A stretch of 64,000 bases of DNA from the NCBI RefSeq assembly GCF_001049495.1, contig NZ_CDWI01000011.1, forward strand, positions 248,001 through 312,000, read 5' to 3'. Positions 16,062 to 24,383 of the stretch are shown piece by piece. The DNA comes from Microbacterium sp. 3J1 (GTDB lineage Bacteria; Actinomycetota; Actinomycetes; Actinomycetales; Microbacteriaceae). Positions within the stretch are counted from its first letter, which is position 1. The number at the start of each line of letters is the position of its first letter. The notes below the pieces were generated by a model. That model ran no database searches. It was not told the DNA's origin and saw only the letters and a program-made list of their open reading frames with translations. The position numbers and the translations under genes are program-made.

Positions 16062-16454
16062 ATGCGCACGGAACCCCTGCCGCCCCTGTCGACCGGCGTG
16101 AAGGCGGTGGCCTGGACGGCATCCGTGTTCTTCGGCGTGGTCTTCTTCGCCCTGGCATGGGTGAGGTGCGGCATGTCGTACGAGGAGCAGTTCAGCGAGC
16201 AGTCGAAGGCGCTCACCGCCGGGTCGTCGATGGAGGGCTGGGGCTTCACTGTGGGACTCGTGCCCGTGCTCGTGTTCCACGCGCTGGTCACCGTCGGCCT
16301 GGTCTTCGCGCTCCGTGACGGCGGCCGGCGCGGATGGCTGCCGAGCCTCGCGCTCGCGCCGGTGCTGGTCGCAGCGATGTCGCTGCCGGGCTTCATCGCG
16401 GTGCAGCTGCTCTACGGCGGCACGATGTTCGATCCGCCGGTCTACATCCCCTGA
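16062..16454 (+). CDS. Small membrane protein of unknown function
   Basis: A 130-residue protein with three likely membrane helices (AVAWTASVFFGVVFFALAWV near 15-34, VGLVPVLVFHALVTVGLVFAL near 64-84, SLALAPVLVAAMSLPGFIAV near 94-113). A loop of about 25 residues with CGMSYEEQFSEQSKALTAG lies between the first two. I do not recognise a family. It converges with the AraC-type gene. Confidence 0.65.
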   Translation: MRTEPLPPLSTGVKAVAWTASVFFGVVFFALAWVRCGMSYEEQFSEQSKALTAGSSMEGWGFTVGLVPVLVFHALVTVGLVFALRDGGRRGWLPSLALAPVLVAAMSLPGFIAVQLLYGGTMFDPPVYIP

Positions 16455-16492
16455 CGCACACTCCCTGACGCACACTCCCTGACGCACGCCCC
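16451..16492. repeat. 14-bp tandem repeat over a stop codon
   Basis: Two exact CTGACGCACACTCC units (16451-16464, 16465-16478) and a diverged third (16479-16492). The first unit contains the TGA of the small membrane protein. CCCTGG/CCAGGG (16491-16496, 16505-16510) follows as a weak hairpin between the convergent genes. Confidence 0.8.
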
Positions 16493-16518
16493 CTGGCTCG
16501 GGGCCCAGGGCAGCGTGC

Positions 16519-17475
16519 TCAGTGCGCGCCGCGGTACTCGCTGGGCGAGATGCCGAAGGCCGACTTGAACGCGCGGCTGAAGTGCGCCGCATCGACGAAG
16601 CCCCAGCGTGCGGCGACCGCCGCGACGGGCCGGTCGGCGAGCATGGGATCGAGCAGGTCGCGGCGGCACTGCTCGAGGCGACGCGTGCGGATCCACGTCG
16701 AGACGGTCACGCCCTGCTCCTGGAAGAGCCCGTGCAGGTGGCGGGTCGAGATGAAATGCGCCGACGCGATCGTCGCCGGACCGAGGTCGGTCGAGGCGAG
16801 ATTGCGGTCGATGTACGAGCGGATGCGCTGCACCAGCGCCCGGTGCGGGTCGGCGGAGACCTCGTCGAGGCCGAGCTCGCGAGTGAACACGGTGGTGACG
16901 AGGTCCAGCGCGCTGTGCGCGAGTCGTGCGCCGGTGGTGCCCGCGAGCTGGTCGAGGTTTCCGGCGAGCTGCGTGAGGTAGGGGACGACCATGCCGCCGA
17001 GCCCGCCCTGGCCGGAGATCCGCACCGCCGTGAGCTGCCCCACCATGTCGGAAGGCAGGCTGATGAGGTGCTTCGGGAACATCACCACCATGGTGCGGAA
17101 GTCGTCGTCGAAGACGAGTGAGTACGGGCGATCGGTGTCGTACACGGCGAGGTCGCCCGCCTGGAGCACGGCTTCGCGGTCGTCCTGGATCAGCATGCCG
17201 GTGCCGGCGAGCATGAGGCTCAGCTTGAAGTACGACCTGTCTCCTCGGGCGATGAGCTCGGGGGTGCGCTCGACGACATGCGACGTCGCCCGCACCTCGG
17301 TCACGTGCACCTCGTCGACGGACGCGCCGCGGATCACGCCGCGGAAATGGTCGGGACCCGCGGTCGACACCTGCAGGGGGACGAAGGACTCGGAGACGGC
17401 CGCGCGGAAGTCGCTGATATTGCGCGCGACGAGCGTGGACACCGATTCGGCGGGAGCAGCGGGTGCACCGTTCAT
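16519..17475 (-). CDS. AraC-family transcriptional regulator (AraC_binding_2/FeaR-like)
   Basis: A 318-residue regulator. Residues about 20-190 resemble the FeaR/AraC_binding_2 ligand domain (FKLSLMLAGTGMLIQDDREAVLQAGDLAVYDTDRPYSLVF). The C terminus (about 210-318) has the double helix-turn-helix of AraC (STRHLHGLFQEQGVTVSTWIRTRRLEQ, then VAAVAARWGFVDAAHFSRAFKSAFGISPSEYR). FeaR activates aromatic amine catabolism, and AraC-type regulators also control nfdA; that fits the MoaF, permease and amidohydrolase neighbours, but the target is an inference. ATG 17475 has GAGGTGAT upstream. Its operators were not located. Confidence 0.9.
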   Translation of the reverse strand: MNGAPAAPAESVSTLVARNISDFRAAVSESFVPLQVSTAGPDHFRGVIRGASVDEVHVTEVRATSHVVERTPELIARGDRSYFKLSLMLAGTGMLIQDDREAVLQAGDLAVYDTDRPYSLVFDDDFRTMVVMFPKHLISLPSDMVGQLTAVRISGQGGLGGMVVPYLTQLAGNLDQLAGTTGARLAHSALDLVTTVFTRELGLDEVSADPHRALVQRIRSYIDRNLASTDLGPATIASAHFISTRHLHGLFQEQGVTVSTWIRTRRLEQCRRDLLDPMLADRPVAAVAARWGFVDAAHFSRAFKSAFGISPSEYRGAH

Positions 17476-17609
17476 GACTGATCACCTCGGGTGGTGGAAC
17501 GACGACGTTGTATACGATCCGTTCCGCGATGCTATCACCGACGACGTCGGAGCGGTGCTCCTCCTAGGATGTGCGGAGAAGGCGAGTGCTGTTCCGGAGA
17601 GGACACGCG

Positions 17610-18716
17610 ATGAGAGCTGTCGGCGAGAAGGTCATGCAGGTCCTGCGGCAGCTGCGCGGGCCGGACACCTCGGATGCGGTGATCGAGGCCACCGCGCTCA
17701 TCGTCGGGGCGCTGTTCCTCATCGTCGGCTTCCTGATCGGCTTCCCGGTCTTCTGGGGGCGCGAGATGGCGATCAGCGGTGCGGGGTCGATCGGCTCGTT
17801 CGCCGCCTACGGGGGTGCGGTGACCGCCGTGCTCTCGTTCGCTCTCGGGCGGGTGGCGGCGCGACCGCAGGTCATCGGTCCGGACGGCACCCGCGACGGA
17901 TTCAGCGTCCCCGGAGACCGCCTGCGCTGGTACGACCTCGCCGCGATCGCCTTCGCGCATGCGGCGATCGCGTATCTGGGCTGGCTGGGGATCGCCGAAC
18001 TGCTCGAGCGCAGCTTCACCGATGCCCCGGTGTTCCCCTTTCCGGGTGCGGTGCTCGTCGCGGTGGCGCTCGCGGTCACCGCCTACGTGACCTTCCTCAG
18101 CTCGGTCGCGCTCACCCCGATGGTGCTGTCGCTGGTGCTCGCGGTCTTCCTGGTGGTGGGTGCGTTCGCCGCGATGCTCGCCTCCAGCGACATCCACTGG
18201 TGGCGCGACAACCTGTCGGCCCTGGGCATGAGCACGAACAGCGCGTCGCTCGCCTTCAACGTCACGCTCATCATCGCGGGCGTCATGGTCACGACCATCG
18301 CCCGCTATGCGACGGCCGGGCTGCCCGTCGACGACCCGATCGACCGGCGAGGGCGCTTCATCGTGCGGGGCGGGCTGATCCTCATGGGCATCTTCCTCGC
18401 GTGCGTCGGGATCTTCCCCGTCGACGACTTCTTCCTCCTTCACAACACGGTCGCGTCGGGCATGGTCGTGGCCTTCGCGGTCATCGTCGTGGGCCTGCCG
18501 TGGTTCGTGCGCGGCATCCCTCGGGTCTTCGTCGCGTTCGGCTGGGCGTACGTGCTCGTGATCGTGCTGCTCGCGGCGTTCTTCGCCGTCGGCTACTACA
18601 ACCTCACCGCGGTCGAGCTGATCGCCGCCGTGCTCATCTTCAGCTGGATCATCGTGTTCCTCCGCACCGCGGGGTCGGTGGGGCCGGAGCGCCGGCACGA
18701 GCTCGTGCCCGCCTGA
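17610..18716 (+). CDS. DUF998-like multi-pass membrane protein
   Basis: A 368-residue protein with about 9 hydrophobic helices. It carries DUF998-type marks: DIHWWRDNLSALGM (W-x-D-x-LS-LG) near residue 195, RGGLILMGIFLACVGIFPVDD near 258, then a LLHNTVASGMVVAFA helix with His. Its role is not known. ATG 17610 follows GGAGAGG; a GTG at 17571 is less likely. It is divergent from the AraC-type gene; a GTTGTATACGAT sequence near 17506-17517 in the shared gap could be regulatory. Confidence 0.75.
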   Translation: MRAVGEKVMQVLRQLRGPDTSDAVIEATALIVGALFLIVGFLIGFPVFWGREMAISGAGSIGSFAAYGGAVTAVLSFALGRVAARPQVIGPDGTRDGFSVPGDRLRWYDLAAIAFAHAAIAYLGWLGIAELLERSFTDAPVFPFPGAVLVAVALAVTAYVTFLSSVALTPMVLSLVLAVFLVVGAFAAMLASSDIHWWRDNLSALGMSTNSASLAFNVTLIIAGVMVTTIARYATAGLPVDDPIDRRGRFIVRGGLILMGIFLACVGIFPVDDFFLLHNTVASGMVVAFAVIVVGLPWFVRGIPRVFVAFGWAYVLVIVLLAAFFAVGYYNLTAVELIAAVLIFSWIIVFLRTAGSVGPERRHELVPA

Positions 18717-18734
18717 GAGCGTGGGCGCAGGCGG

Positions 18735-19589
18735 TCAGCGCAGCGCTCGGGCGGCGTCGGATGTGCGCTGCAGGGCGTGCACGGTATGCGCGTACCGCCG
18801 CTGCGCGACGCCGACGAACAGGACGTCGACGAGCGCGAGCTGCGCGATCCGGCTGACCATCGCCCCGGCGCGCAGTCGCGGCTCCCTGGCATGGGTGACG
18901 AGCACGTGGTCGGCCTCGGCCGCGAGCGGCGAGCCCGCGGAGCCCGTCACGCCGATCGTCGTGCCGGCCGCCGAACGCGCCGTGCGCAGGAAGTGCAGCG
19001 TCTCGCGGGTCGTCCCCGAATGCGAGAAGCCGATCGCGACGGTCCTGGTGGCACCGAGCGCGGCGGCTGCGCTCGCCTCGTGGGCGTCGGAGAGCACGAT
19101 GGCGGTGCGTCCGATCCGGAGGAGCTTGTGACCGAGGTCGGATGCCGCGAGGCTGCTCGCGCCGATCCCGAACAGGAGGATGCGGTCGGCGCCGTCGATG
19201 GCGTCGACGATCGCGGCGAGCGACTTCTCGTCGAGGTCGGCGATGGTCTCCTCGATCGCGAGGACCTCGAGAGCGGCGACCTTCGCGGCGGCCTCGCGCA
19301 GTGTGTCGGCGGCCGCGATCTCGGAGCCGAAGCCCGACGAGGCGGTGAACTGTGCGGACTCGCGGCCGAGCTCGGTCGCGAGCATCATGCGCAGTGCGGC
19401 GTAGCCCTCGACCCCGACGGCGCGGCAGAAGCGGACCACCGAGGCGACCGAGGTCGCGCACGTCGTGGCGATCTCGGTGATCGTGCTGTCGACCACGAGC
19501 GACGGATCGTCGGCGATCGTCCGCGCGATGCGGGCGAGCGACGGCGGCAGCGAATCGGCGGCGGCGGCGATCGTCGTCTGGATGCTCAT
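18735..19589 (-). CDS. MurR/RpiR-family regulator (HTH + SIS domain)
   Basis: A 284-residue repressor/activator. The N-terminal HTH_6 has SLARIARTIADDPSLVVDSTITEIATTC and continues ATSVASVVRFCRAVG (residues about 14-60). The C-terminal SIS domain has DRILLFGIGASSLAASDLGHKLLRIG then GFSHSGTTRETL, which binds a phosphosugar. It is divergent from a MurNAc kinase-like gene and murQ, so it probably senses MurNAc-6-P or GlcNAc-6-P. ATG 19589 with GAGGAG upstream is preferred over the longer frame to 19646, which would run into the operator. Confidence 0.9.
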   Translation of the reverse strand: MSIQTTIAAAADSLPPSLARIARTIADDPSLVVDSTITEIATTCATSVASVVRFCRAVGVEGYAALRMMLATELGRESAQFTASSGFGSEIAAADTLREAAAKVAALEVLAIEETIADLDEKSLAAIVDAIDGADRILLFGIGASSLAASDLGHKLLRIGRTAIVLSDAHEASAAAALGATRTVAIGFSHSGTTRETLHFLRTARSAAGTTIGVTGSAGSPLAAEADHVLVTHAREPRLRAGAMVSRIAQLALVDVLFVGVAQRRYAHTVHALQRTSDAARALR

Positions 19590-19630
19590 GATCTCCTCAT
19601 GCCCGGTTCGGTGCGTCGATTCTCGGTCGA

Positions 19631-19675
19631 TGAACAATTCTTTCACAGCGTCCCGTGCGTGCGTAGACTATTTTC
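19631..19675 (+). promoter_or_regulatory. Probable leaderless promoter and MurR-type operator for the kinase-murQ unit
   Basis: TTTCAC (19641-19646), a 17-bp spacer and TAGACT (19664-19669) make a sigma-70-like promoter whose expected start is the A of the kinase ATG at 19676, and no Shine-Dalgarno precedes that ATG. TGAA-N7-TTCA (19631-19645) overlaps the -35 box and matches the shape of RpiR-type operators. Together they predict repression by the divergent MurR-like protein. Confidence 0.55.
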
Positions 19676-20623
19676 ATGCCTGTTCCGCCCCTCGTCCTCG
19701 CCGTCGACCTCGGTAAATCGCGCTGCCGGGCGGTGGTCGCCGGCCCCCGCCTTCGGGTCGCCCACGACGGCGTCGGGGCGCCGGGGCTCGCGGCCGCCGA
19801 GGGGGTCGAGGCCGCCCTCGCGGCTATCCGGCCCGCGCTCGACGCCGTCCGCGCCTCGGACGCTCAGGACGCGTCACCGGAGGCCATCGCCGTCGGGGCG
19901 GCCGGAGCCTGGGCCGCACCCCGTGCCGCGGCAGACCTCGCTCGGCGGCTCGCGACCGAGGCCGGTGTTCCCGTGGTCGTCACCTCGGACGTGGTGTCCG
20001 CGCACGCCGGTGCGCTCGACGGGGGACAGGGCGTCCTGCTCATCGCCGGAACCGGAGCGGCCGCCCTGGGGATCACGCCCGACGACGCAGCGCTGGTCGA
20101 CGGATGGGGACCCGAGCTCGGCGACTTCGGCAGCGGATCGTGGCTCGGGCGGGAGGCGCTGCGCGCCGTGCTCCGCGCGGCGGCCGGACTCGGGCCGTCG
20201 ACGGCGCTGACGGAGGCCCTGCGCGACCCGGTCGGCGACGTGTCGTCCGTACAGGCGTGGCTGGCGCAGGACGACGCTCTGGCGCGGCGGCTGGCGACGC
20301 TCGCACCCCTCGTCCTCGACGCCGCGGCGTCCGGCGACGACGTCGCGGCGCAGACGGCGGCAGAGGGTGTCCGACTCCTCACGGCGACGGCGGTCGCGGC
20401 ATCCGCTCAGAGCTCGGCGGCCGCGGCATCCGCTCAGAACCCCGCCGTCGCCCTGCACGGCGGCCTCACCGACCACCGTTGGTTCCATGACCGACTCGGC
20501 GCCTCCTTGCATGCTGCCGGTCTCGTGGTCGTCCCCTCCGTCGGCGATGCGCTGGACGGCGCGCGCCTGCTCGCCGAGCGCTCCGATCTCCCTCACGAAA
20601 GGTTCGTGCACCGTGCCGAATGA
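19676..20623 (+). CDS. BadF/BadG-type N-acetylhexosamine (MurNAc/GlcNAc) kinase
   Basis: A 315-residue ASKHA-fold kinase. PHOSPHATE-1-like VLAVDLGKSRCRAVVA is near residue 7, and VTSDVVSAHAGAL with LLIAGTGAAALG near 125 is the PHOSPHATE-2/ADENOSINE core. ELGDFGSGSWLGREALRA is a signature of N-acetylglucosamine kinase-like proteins of the BcrAD_BadFG family. It likely phosphorylates free MurNAc or GlcNAc imported without PTS phosphorylation. The gene overlaps murQ by 11 bp. A duplicated GCGGCATCCGCTCAGA stretch near 20395-20440 gives an Ala-Ser-Ala-Gln repeat. Confidence 0.85.
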   Translation: MPVPPLVLAVDLGKSRCRAVVAGPRLRVAHDGVGAPGLAAAEGVEAALAAIRPALDAVRASDAQDASPEAIAVGAAGAWAAPRAAADLARRLATEAGVPVVVTSDVVSAHAGALDGGQGVLLIAGTGAAALGITPDDAALVDGWGPELGDFGSGSWLGREALRAVLRAAAGLGPSTALTEALRDPVGDVSSVQAWLAQDDALARRLATLAPLVLDAAASGDDVAAQTAAEGVRLLTATAVAASAQSSAAAASAQNPAVALHGGLTDHRWFHDRLGASLHAAGLVVVPSVGDALDGARLLAERSDLPHERFVHRAE

Positions 20624-21551
20624 TGACACCGCCCGATTGACCTCCCTTCTCGACGTCCTCTCCTCGCTCGGCACCGAGGCGTCGACCACCGACCGGGGCG
20701 ACCTCGATCTGCTCGGCACGGAGGAGCTCGTGCGACGGATGAACGAGGAGGACCACAGAGTCCCCGCCGCGGTCGGGGAGCGCGGTTCCGAGATCGCCGC
20801 CGCCGTCGACGGCATCACCGACCGTTTCCGACGCGGCGGGCGACTGATCTACATCGGCGCCGGAACAGCGGGCCGGGTGGGAGTGCTCGACGCGAGTGAG
20901 TGCCCGCCGACCTTCGGCACCGATCCGTCGATGGTGGTGGGTCTCATCGCCGGCGGAGAGACGGCCATCAGGTCTGCGGTGGAGAACGCCGAGGACGATC
21001 TGCACGCGGCGGCCGCATCACTGCGCGAGCTCGGTCTCTCGGAGCGGGACACCGTGGTCGGCATCTCCGCGTCGGGGCGCACCCCCTACGTCGTCGGCGG
21101 ACTCCGCTTCGCCCGCGACGAGGGCGCGCTCACCGTGGCGATCGCGTCGAACGAGGGTTCCGAGATCGGAGCGGTCGCGGACATCGCCATCGAGGTGGTG
21201 ACCGGCCCGGAGTTCATCTCGGGCTCCACGCGTCTGAAATCCGGCACCGCGCAGAAGCTCGTCGTGAACATGCTCACGACGCTGTCGATGATCAAGCTCG
21301 GCAAGACCTACCAGGGCGTCATGGTCGATCTGCTCGCGACGAACGAGAAGCTGCACGCGAGGTCCATCCGAACGGTCACGCAGCTCGCGGGAGTCGGGAT
21401 CGACGAGGCATCGGCCGCGCTCGCCGCCGCGAGCGGGTCGGTCAAGCTCGCACTGCTGATCCTCGCGACGGGGGCATCGGCGGATGCCGCGGCGACCGCG
21501 CTCGCAGACGCCGACGGCATCCTGCGGAACGCCATCGCGAGCCTGTCGTGA
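20613..21551 (+). CDS. murQ: N-acetylmuramic acid 6-phosphate etherase MurQ
   Basis: A 312-residue SIS-domain etherase. It cleaves the lactyl ether of MurNAc-6-P to GlcNAc-6-P and D-lactate in the cytoplasm. Family signatures are clear: LGTEELVRRMNEED, GRLIYIGAGTAGRVGVLDASECPPTFG (the Glu after DAS is the conserved catalytic candidate), IAGGETAIRSAVENAEDD, ISASGRTPYV, and STRLKSGTAQKLVVNMLTT. GTG 20613 is the only in-frame start near the N terminus and overlaps the kinase. Upstream AAAGG supports it. Confidence 0.95.
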   Translation: MPNDDTARLTSLLDVLSSLGTEASTTDRGDLDLLGTEELVRRMNEEDHRVPAAVGERGSEIAAAVDGITDRFRRGGRLIYIGAGTAGRVGVLDASECPPTFGTDPSMVVGLIAGGETAIRSAVENAEDDLHAAAASLRELGLSERDTVVGISASGRTPYVVGGLRFARDEGALTVAIASNEGSEIGAVADIAIEVVTGPEFISGSTRLKSGTAQKLVVNMLTTLSMIKLGKTYQGVMVDLLATNEKLHARSIRTVTQLAGVGIDEASAALAAASGSVKLALLILATGASADAAATALADADGILRNAIASLS

Positions 21552-21564
21552 ACGGCTCGCTCGC

Positions 21565-21602
21565 CGCCTTCTTCCCCGACCGGGTGGTCGGGGAGGAAGG
21601 CG
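21565..21602. terminator. Bidirectional terminator between murQ and the copper amine oxidase gene
   Basis: A 17-bp stem (21565-21581 with 21586-21602) with one G-U wobble and a 4-base GGGT loop lies in the 61-bp gap between two converging genes. The CTTCTTCCCC arm is pyrimidine-rich. No long T-run follows in either direction, so termination is inferred from the stem and its position. Confidence 0.75.
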
Positions 21603-21612
21603 AGGCCGTGGA

Positions 21613-23589
21613 TCAGTGTGCGCAGCTGCAGGCGCCGCCGCCGCAGCATCCGGAGTCCGCAGTGCTGTGAGCCTGTGACGACTCCGGCACGTCCATCGCG
21701 GGGTTCTGGTCGAGGAACCCGTAGGGCTTGAACCAGAAGCCGGCGTAGTCGACCGGCATGATCGGCCAGTCCTCGGGGCGAGGGAAGTGCGTGAGGCCGA
21801 AGGTGTGCCACAGCACGATGTCCTCGCCGTCGAGCGACCGGTCGCCCGCCGAGTACTCCGGCAGGCCGGAGCCGCCCTGATGCGCGTTCGGATAGCGTCC
21901 CGCCGGCCACAGCTGACCGGGCTCGTGCTGCGTCGCCCAGAGGTGCCTGGTCGCGAAGGCCGCCCTCGCGGCCACTGAGGACGCAGGGTCTGCCATGAGC
22001 AGCGCGGTCGGCTCGGGGATCAGGTGATAGGCCGTCGGGCGCCCGACGTGGTTGGTGCGCGAGGCGCTCTGCACCTCCCAGACGCGGGCGGCCGAGGAGT
22101 CCGCGTCGCGCTGCGCTGCGCTCTCGGTCGCGAGCGGCGTCTCCGACCACGTGAAGGCGTTGCCGAACGGATTGTCCGGCCCCATCGGGATGCGCTGCGC
22201 ATCGACCTCGACGAGTCGGTTGTCCTCGCCGTCGATGGCCACGTCGAGCCTCGCGCAGAACAGATGCTGGTGCACGGGGGCGAACACCCCCGGCGCGAGC
22301 TCCGTCGCGTGCTTCTGCCGCACGCCCGGTTCGCCGGCGCCGGCGAACACGATGCCGGTGGCCTTGGCGACGACCTCGATCGATCCGTCCAGGTAGAAGT
22401 GCCAGTAGAAGCCGTAGTCGTAGTTGCCGATGGTCGAGAAGTACGAGATCACGAAGCGCCGCGAGCGGCGCACGTCCGACCGCCCCGAGAGATCGGTGTG
22501 CTTCCAGAGGATCCCGTAGTCCTCCTCGTGCATGCAGATCACGTTCGGGATGCGCACCGGGTTGCCGTGGTCGTCGGCGACGTAGCCGTCGAGGTACCGG
22601 ATGACGCCGAGGCAGTCGCAGCCGAGCTCCAGATGGTTGGCGTTCTTGCCGAGAAGGTACTCACCGGCGTCGAAGTAGCTGATCCAGAAGCGCCCGGGCG
22701 CGGTGTCGCCGTAGGGCACGACCATCTCGGGCACACTGGCCCGGCTCAGCACCGAGCGGCCGTCGAACGACACGTCGTGCAGCACGAGCCCCTCGCGGGC
22801 GTTGAAGCTGACGCGCATCGCCCATTTCTCCCACTCCACGAGCGATCCGCTCACCGCGAAGCTCGGCCCCTCGGGCTGGGTGATCTCGATAGGCCTCAGA
22901 GAGGTGCGCGCCGCGCCCTGCGTCTCGGGGTAGTAGTTGCCGTGACCTGCCGGAACCGGCACGTCGCCCTCGTCGTCGATGCGGATGACGCTGTTCGTCG
23001 TCAGATCGATGTGCACGACCAGGCCCTCGACGGGGTGCGCCCACGGGGAGTCCTGCTCGTCGTATGCGAGGAAGGTGAGCGACCGGATGACGCGGCGTCC
23101 GACCTCGTCGGCACGGCCCGTGTACCCCGGGGCGAGCGGGCCGCAGAAGGCCAGGGCCATGTGCTCCTCGAGCCCGCGGCGCGTCATGGCCGCCTGCCAC
23201 TCCGGGGACGCCTTGGCGATCGCCTCGGCGCGCTCGTACTCCTCGAACAGGTACTGAGGCTGGCCATAGGGCGGCGCGTCGTTCGGCACGCGCTCCGCGC
23301 GGAGCACCTCGCCGCGCGTGATCGAGACGACGACCTCGGTCGCGACGCCCGTGGCGACGTCGAGCAGGGTGGCATCGATTCGGCGGTCGATCGGGGAGCC
23401 GGGCGCCCAGGACGCGAGCTCCTGCTTGGTCGGCTCGTCGGGCAGCAGCATCGGCACCCGCACGGTCTCGCCGAGAAGGCCCGCCGAGGCGAGCACCGCG
23501 CGGGCGGCCGCGATCTCGGGTCCGGTGAGCGGGTCGAGCGGATGCGGGGTCGCGATCGGGTCGATCGAGACGGGCTGCGGATGGGACAT
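21613..23589 (-). CDS. Copper-containing primary amine oxidase with a Cys-rich C-terminal tail
   Basis: A 658-residue copper/TPQ amine oxidase (R-CH2-NH2 to aldehyde, NH3 and H2O2). The catalytic-base Asp is 307 (YFDAGEYLLG). The topaquinone precursor is Tyr390 in IGNYDYG. Copper ligands are His440 and His442 (VHQHLF) and His601 (GLTHFPRPEDWP). Its length and sequence resemble the Arthrobacter phenylethylamine/histamine oxidases and tyramine oxidases. It ends in an unusual SGCCGGGACSCAH tail with four Cys. No signal peptide, so cytoplasmic. ATG 23589 lies 14 bp downstream of a palindromic operator shared with the TetR gene. Confidence 0.95.
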   Translation of the reverse strand: MSHPQPVSIDPIATPHPLDPLTGPEIAAARAVLASAGLLGETVRVPMLLPDEPTKQELASWAPGSPIDRRIDATLLDVATGVATEVVVSITRGEVLRAERVPNDAPPYGQPQYLFEEYERAEAIAKASPEWQAAMTRRGLEEHMALAFCGPLAPGYTGRADEVGRRVIRSLTFLAYDEQDSPWAHPVEGLVVHIDLTTNSVIRIDDEGDVPVPAGHGNYYPETQGAARTSLRPIEITQPEGPSFAVSGSLVEWEKWAMRVSFNAREGLVLHDVSFDGRSVLSRASVPEMVVPYGDTAPGRFWISYFDAGEYLLGKNANHLELGCDCLGVIRYLDGYVADDHGNPVRIPNVICMHEEDYGILWKHTDLSGRSDVRRSRRFVISYFSTIGNYDYGFYWHFYLDGSIEVVAKATGIVFAGAGEPGVRQKHATELAPGVFAPVHQHLFCARLDVAIDGEDNRLVEVDAQRIPMGPDNPFGNAFTWSETPLATESAAQRDADSSAARVWEVQSASRTNHVGRPTAYHLIPEPTALLMADPASSVAARAAFATRHLWATQHEPGQLWPAGRYPNAHQGGSGLPEYSAGDRSLDGEDIVLWHTFGLTHFPRPEDWPIMPVDYAGFWFKPYGFLDQNPAMDVPESSQAHSTADSGCCGGGACSCAH

Positions 23590-23602
23590 CGTCGTACCTC
23601 AC

Positions 23603-23624
23603 TATTTCGAGCGATCGCTCAATA
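23603..23624. promoter_or_regulatory. TetR-type operator ahead of the copper amine oxidase gene
   Basis: A 22-bp inverted repeat with a perfect GAGCGATCGCTC centre flanked by TATTTC and AATA. A related site with 18 of 22 identical bases is at 24352-24373, beside the TetR start. Both sit at promoters flanking the TetR gene, the usual autoregulation layout. Confidence 0.75.
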
Positions 23625-23733
23625 AAAGGGTCGGCACGATGGTACGACGGCGGAGCGGCACCGCACAAGGGCGGAGTTCGAGGTCGACGGACGCGCACCG
23701 GACGCGACCCGGCGCCGTGCAACGGGGGAGCGG

Positions 23734-24318
23734 TCAGGTCCGCCAGGGGGAGAGGATGCTCTCGAGCACCGCGAGGTGCGAGGCGGCGTCCTGCGGCTCG
23801 GTGACCTCGACGACCTGCTGCCCGTACGTGATGGCGCGCAGGAGCGCGATGAGTGCGTCGATCGGGGTGTCCGGGCGCAGCGCACCGTCGGCGATCGCCT
23901 CGGACAGTGCCTCGCGGATGCTCTCCTGCCAGGTCGCGAGAGTCGGCGCACCGGCATCCGGCACGGGAGCGATCGCGGCCAGGCGTCCCCAGAAGCCGAC
24001 GACGACGCGCGCCTCGGTGCGGGTGCGGTCGTCGACCGGGAGCACCTCCCGCATGAGGGCGTCGAGACGAGCGAGCCCCCGGAGGCCCGTGGTCGCCGCC
24101 GCGATGCGCTCGTCGGTGCGGCGGGTGACCTCCGCGGCGGCCGCGCGGACGACGTCGTCGAAACCGTCGAAGTAGTGCCACAGGGCACCGGTCGCAACGC
24201 CCAGCTCCTTCGCGACAGCACGCGACGAGACGTTCTCATGCCCGTCGCGGGCGGCGACGACGAGCAGCGCCTCGGCGATCTGCCGGCGGCGCTCATCGTG
24301 ATCGACGACGCGGGGCAC
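23734..24318 (-). CDS. TetR/AcrR-family regulator (predicted regulator of the amine oxidase)
   Basis: A 194-residue repressor. The N-terminal HTH (RRRQIAEALLVVAARDGHENVSSRAVAKELGVATGALWHYFDGFDDVV) is typical of TetR, and the C-terminal domain has no assignable ligand. GTG 24318, with AGGAT ahead, gives a usual TetR N terminus; an ATG at 24336 has no ribosome site. It is transcribed toward the oxidase gene, about 115 bp after the oxidase start region, with operators on both sides. Confidence 0.85.
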   Translation of the reverse strand: MPRVVDHDERRRQIAEALLVVAARDGHENVSSRAVAKELGVATGALWHYFDGFDDVVRAAAAEVTRRTDERIAAATTGLRGLARLDALMREVLPVDDRTRTEARVVVGFWGRLAAIAPVPDAGAPTLATWQESIREALSEAIADGALRPDTPIDALIALLRAITYGQQVVEVTEPQDAASHLAVLESILSPWRT

Positions 24319-24351
24319 GCGCCCATCCTGCCGCATCCGACGGGGTCTGGC

Positions 24352-24373
24352 TATTTTGAGCGGTTGATCAATA
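24352..24373. promoter_or_regulatory. TetR-type operator between the TetR gene and a membrane-protein gene
   Basis: TATTTTGAGCGG then TTGATCAATA; it matches the site at 23603-23624 in 18 of 22 positions and keeps the TATTT(C/T)GAGCG half. It is 34 bp from the TetR start and 11 bp ahead of the GTG of the rightward membrane-protein gene, so both may be controlled. Confidence 0.65.
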
Positions 24374-24383
24374 TGATGCGAAG

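Noticed and set aside
19663..19690. Fifth operator copy (GTAGACTAT) in front of the MurNAc kinase
   Set aside because: It has only the GTAGACTA half; the matching TATTCT half is missing, so it reads better as a -10 box.
22679..24181. Leftward frame opposite to and overlapping the oxidase and TetR genes
   Set aside because: Arg/His/Pro-rich shadow frame with no domain; both real genes use other frames with clear signatures.
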